Both the position numbers and the translations under genes were made by a program. DNA of 64,000 nucleotides from Celoporthe dispersa (Eukaryota; Ascomycota; Sordariomycetes; Diaporthales; Cryphonectriaceae), in NCBI GenBank assembly GCA_016584495.1, contig WAID01000005.1, positions 2,120,501 through 2,184,500 of the forward strand, written 5' to 3'. Shown here piece after piece: positions 59,599 to 64,000 of this stretch. Every line of letters starts with the position of its first letter. Within the stretch, counting starts at the first letter, position 1. A model generated the notes under the pieces. It ran no database searches. It was given only the letters and a program-made list of their open reading frames with translations, and was not told where the DNA came from.

Positions 59599-60706
59599 AT
59601 GGAAGACTATACCCAGTTCCACAAGGTCTTCAGGCCAGAATGGGGAACACCCTGCGCAGATGCAGACCTGGCGCGCGACATCGAGACCGTCAGGAAGAGC
59701 TTCAACGGCGTCCTCTTCATCGACCGCGTCCTGAGGGCCCTGGGCATCACCAGACGTACGTCCTCGCTACCAATTGTTCTCATGTAGCTATCTTCCTCAT
59801 GGCTGTGCAGGCTCAGAATCTAACGGAGGGTCTCTCCTATCCTCTACAGCCAGGGCTTATCCGCCTAGAAACGAGAAGGGCATGTATGAACTGCACCAGC
59901 AGATTTGCGACAGCAGGTCGGCGGTCCACCACAAGCTCTCCGTGTTCTACTATCTCCTCCTCGACCTCGACAGCTCACAGAGCCGCGCCAGCCATGCCGA
60001 GAACTTTGCGTACCAATTTGGCGTGCCGGAAAAGTACAAGCTGTTCATGAAGGGGCTGTGGCTGTTGGACCGTGGGGAGTTCCAGGTGGGTTCTCGCCTC
60101 CTCCCGCCCCCCTGTCCAGACCGCAAAATAAAACCTGCGAAAGCGCTGCGGCTGACACCTCCTCGTCTGCTACAGGTGGCCCTTGAATACCTCGCCCACC
60201 CTTCCCTGGTTCCTGAGTTCGCAGACGACATCATCACCGTCTTTGTGCAAAAGGCCAAGGATGACGACTACAGCCTCGCCCTCTCGTACTACCACGCCGT
60301 CCAGCCCGTCCTGACCAGCTCTGTTGCCCTGTCACATCTCTTCGAGGCCATGGCCAGGACGAGCCTGACGGAAGCGTTCTACTTCTCCCGCACGAAGCCA
60401 GAGCCGACGAGACACCTGCTGTTCGAGCAGCTTATCGCGTCTGTCCTGGGCGGTGCGAGGTCTGGCATGGCATCGAGAGCCACCGAGCTTGTCAGCCTCC
60501 CTCTGGACGGCGCCGAGGAGCAGTGGTTCCAAGACTACCTCACAACCGGGAACGGCCGCAGGCTGAACAACGCAAGAGACACGGTGCTCATGCGGAGGGT
60601 GGTGACGGGCCGACATGCCGAGTCGGTGAACGACAAGAGCCTGGGCAGCCAGTGGGGGGCCGTCCTGGGAGGTTTCAGGAGCGGCATGGGCGGTCGAGTG
60701 GCATAG
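59599..60706 (+). CDS. ELYS-like nuclear pore assembly protein
   Basis: Three exons, 59599-59755, 59850-60085 and 60176-60706, with introns of 94 and 90 bases give 307 residues in a perfect frame. The whole protein reads as the ELYS-like domain: helical repeats with LSVFYYLLLDLDSSQS, ENFAYQFGVPEKYKLFMKGL, WLLDRGEFQ, then VALEYLAHPSLVPEFADDI and SLALSYYHAVQP. ELYS (S. pombe Ely5 type) binds the outer ring Nup complex; in fungi the protein is short and lacks the beta-propeller of animal ELYS. No frame break. Confidence 0.85.
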
Positions 60707-60883
60707 GAACTCCTCTGCCCGACGATGACAAGAACAGTACAGTGTCTCTCCTTCGATCTGCATTTATAGCGCTGGCGTTGGGTGAACCACGGGGTAGAGG
60801 CGGCATCATCATAATGGAAAGCTACGGGTCAGGCAGAGAGATTGTTTCTCTCTCTCCGCCGCATCCTCTCTAGACATGCATCC

Positions 60884-61972
60884 TCACCCACGCAGCAGTG
60901 GCGGCTCGACCACCCCAGTCTGCTCCACAAGCCTCTGATAATGCTCCGTCCTGCGATGCCTGTCAAAGGCAAACACCCTCTCCTTGCCCCTCCTGCACCT
61001 GGCCAGGTCGATGGTCGCCACCACCACCTCGTCCTCCTTGGTCGCGCTCTCGGCCACGACGTGCCCGTCCGGGTCGTAGATGATGCTCCCCGCGATCAGC
61101 GCGCCCCCGTCCTCGACACCACACTTGCCCACGTTGATACTAAAGCACGCGTTCGTATAGCTCCCGCTCTGGCAGCTCAGGCGGTGGTGGAACAGCGCCT
61201 CAGCCTCCTGCTCCTCGGGGGTCCCGTCGTACTGCTTCGCCCACGCCGTAGTGTTGTAACCGTCCAGCACGATCTCGACGCCCTGCAGGCCGTAGCACCG
61301 CCACGCCTCGGCCCAGCGCCGGTCGTTGCAGATCATCATGCCCACGATGGGATCGCCTCTGCCCTGTGAGTCCTGCGCGCAGGCAGACGACGAGGCGGAG
61401 GATCCCGCCCGCAGCGCGCCCTCCACAAGCCCTGGCGCTCGGAAGGCTTGGAAGCCCAGGTCTCCTGGTGTGAAGTACCTCTTCTCCAGCTGCTGGTCGA
61501 CGCCACGGCCCGTCTTGTCAGGGATAGGCTCGACGGTGCCCGGCAGATGAACCTTTCGATACTTGCCAACGACCCTCCCCTCCACACCGGAATAGTACAG
61601 CGCACTATTGTAATCCCTCGTCTCGCCCTTCTCATCCGTCCACCGTTCCGCATAGCCAAGGTGCACATCGACCCCGAGCTCCCGCGCCCGCTCGAACAAG
61701 GCCCTCACCCGCGGCGAGTCCACGACCGCGTGCGGCGAGGCGTGGGACTCGGGCTCGAAGAACTCGGCCTTCCTGACCGGGTCGTCGATCTGGTGGCGCG
61801 GGAAGAAGGTAGTGAGGGCCAGCTCGGGGAAGACGACGAGGCGGGCACCCTGGCTGGCGGCGGAGTTAAGCAGGGCGAGCATGCGGGTGAGGATGGACTC
61901 GCGGGTGTCGGCGAGCTGGTTGGGGCCCATCTGGGCGGCGGCGACGGTGACGAGGCGGGATGGGCTTGACAT
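60884..61972 (-). CDS. N-carbamoyl-D-amino-acid amidohydrolase, carbon-nitrogen hydrolase family
   Basis: Intronless, 362 residues. The catalytic triad of the nitrilase superfamily is visible: Glu50 in VVFPELALTTFF, Lys140 in KYRKVHLPG and Cys215 in MMICNDRRWAE. The surrounding motifs match N-carbamoyl-D-amino-acid hydrolases better than aliphatic nitrilases. A Ser/Ala-rich insert of about 25 residues (about 183-207) precedes the Cys motif. It hydrolyses N-carbamoyl amino acids to amino acid, CO2 and ammonia. It is divergent from the hydantoinase at 62562, whose product would be its substrate, so the two form a two-step pathway. Frame intact. Confidence 0.9.
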   Translation of the reverse strand: MSSPSRLVTVAAAQMGPNQLADTRESILTRMLALLNSAASQGARLVVFPELALTTFFPRHQIDDPVRKAEFFEPESHASPHAVVDSPRVRALFERARELGVDVHLGYAERWTDEKGETRDYNSALYYSGVEGRVVGKYRKVHLPGTVEPIPDKTGRGVDQQLEKRYFTPGDLGFQAFRAPGLVEGALRAGSSASSSACAQDSQGRGDPIVGMMICNDRRWAEAWRCYGLQGVEIVLDGYNTTAWAKQYDGTPEEQEAEALFHHRLSCQSGSYTNACFSINVGKCGVEDGGALIAGSIIYDPDGHVVAESATKEDEVVVATIDLARCRRGKERVFAFDRHRRTEHYQRLVEQTGVVEPPLLRG

Positions 61973-62561
61973 TTTCGATTTGTGAGGGTGGCGTAATTTA
62001 TCGTCAGTGCCCTTTTTGTGTGTGTGTTGTATGTCTGTATGTATGTATATATTTCATTAAATATATATATTATTATTCCTTTTGCGTCTTGTCTTCATGT
62101 ATACTTTGTTCAGAACTGAATGCTATTTCAGGACCTCCTCCCATCTCAGCAGAACGAAGCCCTTATCAAAAGCAAAAGTAGAGGAGGCCGGTTCGTGATG
62201 CCGAGACTCGGAGTGATGCCGGCACATGCACAAACTTGTTCCCGGCCCGTTGCGACGAATTTATCTTCTCCACCACCGGGGATTATTAAACAGGAAACGG
62301 TATTCTAATGCCGAGTGGGTAATTCCTTATCTTGCCTATGCATAGTGATGAGCTATGGGAGTACGAAGGACAGTGATCTAGCCCTTTCTTTTTTGCAGTT
62401 GTTGGTAGGATTCCAAGGAATGGCCAATGTCTGGCGATAAGTCACCAAAACAACAAACAAGACTTAGCATAGTATTTGCGATTTAACTATTAACTGATTG
62501 TAAAGGGGAAAAGAGCAGAAACAACTCAATTCATAATATAATACGATTCAAGCGGTTCAAC
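61973..62561. promoter_or_regulatory. Divergent promoter of carbamoylase and hydantoinase genes
   Basis: 589 bases between two divergent starts, AT-rich (62035-62075). The arrangement suits shared control. No specific element identified. Confidence 0.5.
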
Positions 62562-64000
62562 ATGTTTGAAACAATCATAAGAAACGGTCGCATCGTGGGT
62601 TGCCCTAATACAAGATCACCAAGTCGTTGTTATGATGAATATGAAATGAGAGAGCATACACAAGTCCAGCTGATATCTACAATAGGTTACAGCAACCGAG
62701 GTGCTACCGCTCGGTCTCGAGATCGGTATAAAAGACGGCAAGATAGACTGCATTGGTCGAATGCTACAAGCAGGCCCAGAGACTCAGATCGTCGATGCTC
62801 GAGGAGCCTACATCACTCCAGGGTCTGTCCACGAATATGACTAATACCACCACCCAACAGCTCCGAGGAAAATATATACACTATTGCTAATCTCAGCAAG
62901 CAGTGGCGTCGACTCCCACGTCCATATAGAACAAGACAACTCTCCCACAGGCGACACATGGGAGACGGGCTCCCGCAGCGCCCTCGCAGGAGGCAACACC
63001 ACCATCCTCGCCTTCGCCAGCCAGAAGCGCCACGAGGACTCCCTCTACCCCGCCCTCGAGGCCTACCACAGAAAAGCCACGGGAAATGCCTACTGCGACT
63101 ATGGCTTCCATGTCATCCTCACCAACCCGACCCAGGCCGTGCTCGAGGAGGAGCTGCCCCTGCTCGCCAGCCGCGAGGGCATCACCTCCGTCAAGCTGTA
63201 CATGACCTACGAGCCCATGAAGCTAGGCGACGACGACCTGCTCAGCGTGATGATGCGCGCGCGCTCCCTGGGCATCACGACCATGATCCATGCCGAGAAT
63301 AGCGACATGATCGCCGCCATCACCGAAAGACTCGCCGCCGCGGGCAACACAGGCACCTTTTTTCCACGCCGTCGCCCGCCCTCAGATCGCCGAGACCGAG
63401 GCGACCTACCGCGCCATCTCCCTGGCCGAGGTGACGGACGCACCCGTCCTGCTCGTGCACATGTCGGCCCCGCGCGCAGTCCAGCACGTCGCCGACGCCC
63501 AGGCCCGCCTGCTGCCCGTCCACGCCGAGACGTGCCCGCACTACCTGTACCTCGTGAGCGAGAGCCTCCGCTCGGGCGAGAGGGACGTCGAGGGGTCCAA
63601 GAACATCTGCGCGCCCCCCCTGCGGCACGACGAGAGGGACCTCGAGGAGATATGGCGGGGCGTCGCCAACGGGACGTTCACCGTGATCAGCTCCGACCAC
63701 GCACCGGCCACGTTCGACCACGAGTGCGGCAAGAAGGGACGGGCGATGGAGACGGCGGCTGTGGATGCGCACGGTGTGATCCGTGCAGATTTCAGGAAGG
63801 TTCCCAACGGGCTGCCGGGGATCGAGACGAGGCTGCCGTTGCTGTTTGATAGGACCTTTGATCCATCTGCCGCATGTGGGCTGGGGGCGGCGGCTCTCAC
63901 GACGACAGGGTTCGCATCTCCCTGCCGCGGTTTGTCGAGCTGACATCGACGAACCCGGCCAAGCTGTACGGGCTCGGTGATCGCAAGGGCAGCTTGATGC
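62562..64000 (+). CDS. Hydantoinase/dihydropyrimidinase, partial (runs off window)
   Basis: Exons 62562-62598, 62693-62822 and 62904 onward, with introns of 94 and 81 bases. It opens MFETIIRNGRIV, then EIGIKDGKIDCIGRML and the metal motif GVDSHVHIEQDN; the carboxylated Lys lies in SVKLYMTYEP, further metal ligands in MIHAENSD, ETCPHYLYL and SDHAPATFDH. The C-terminal ELTSTNPAKLYGLGDRKGS is typical, and the window ends within it, about 60-80 residues before the expected end. Two frame breaks: an extra base in T run 63358-63363, and a missing base near the G run 63883-63887. It opens cyclic ureides (hydantoins, dihydropyrimidines) to carbamoyl amino acids. Confidence 0.9.

Noticed and set aside
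1..64000. tRNA genes, CRISPR arrays, complete transposons
   Set aside because: No cloverleaf with the T-loop GGTTCGA pattern, no regularly spaced direct repeats with unique spacers and no transposase or reverse-transcriptase motifs were found by eye. Small or decayed copies could be missed.

Overview
The window is nuclear DNA of a filamentous ascomycete (Pezizomycotina, most likely Sordariomycetes). Support for this: genes on both strands with short introns of about 50-170 bases (GT..AG ends, GTAAG-like donors, TAG/CAG acceptors); GC-rich coding sequence separated by AT-richer, microsatellite-rich spacers; and typical fungal families (HET-domain protein, eqolisin peptidase, BCS1-type AAA ATPase, UstYa-like oxidase, several MFS transporters). 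Family names come from my own reading of motifs; no database search was run.

Layout. 0-12 kb: small secreted protein, mitochondrial DEAD-box helicase (Mss116 type), SIMPL-domain protein, cupin protein with a membrane tail, BCS1-like AAA ATPase. 12-23 kb: gene-poor, with a secreted glutamic peptidase, a Pro/Gln-rich conserved protein of unknown function and a small Lys-tailed protein. 23-27 kb: an MFS transporter and a TORC2 Avo2-like ankyrin protein. 28-44 kb: a likely secondary-metabolite locus. 46-52 kb: HET-domain protein and arylsulfatase. 54-61 kb: housekeeping genes SMC4 (condensin) and an ELYS-like nuclear-pore protein, divergently arranged. 61-64 kb: a divergent pair, N-carbamoyl-amino-acid amidohydrolase and a hydantoinase/dihydropyrimidinase cut by the window end.

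The most interesting part is 28-44 kb. A gene at 32837-33379 encodes a signal peptide followed by five tandem 25-residue repeats, each opened by a Lys-Arg (Kex2) site and each holding an invariant DENWNAAAWSNF block. About 830 bases away, read in the opposite direction, is a UstYa-like (DUF3328) protein with a membrane anchor and two HxxHC motifs, the oxidase type that cyclises Kex2-processed fungal peptides (ustiloxin/dikaritin class). Around them are a phenol-hydroxylase-type FAD monooxygenase, a threonine-aldolase-family PLP enzyme and three MFS transporters. I read this as a candidate fungal RiPP cluster whose Trp-bearing core matches none of the core peptides I know.

A second general observation concerns sequence quality. 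Thirteen of the 22 well-supported coding genes, including essential SMC4, carry single-base frame breaks (15 in all), nearly all in short homopolymers. After allowing for one base at each, the exons I assigned add up to intact frames. These look like assembly errors and not pseudogenes. Gene models below note each break by position.
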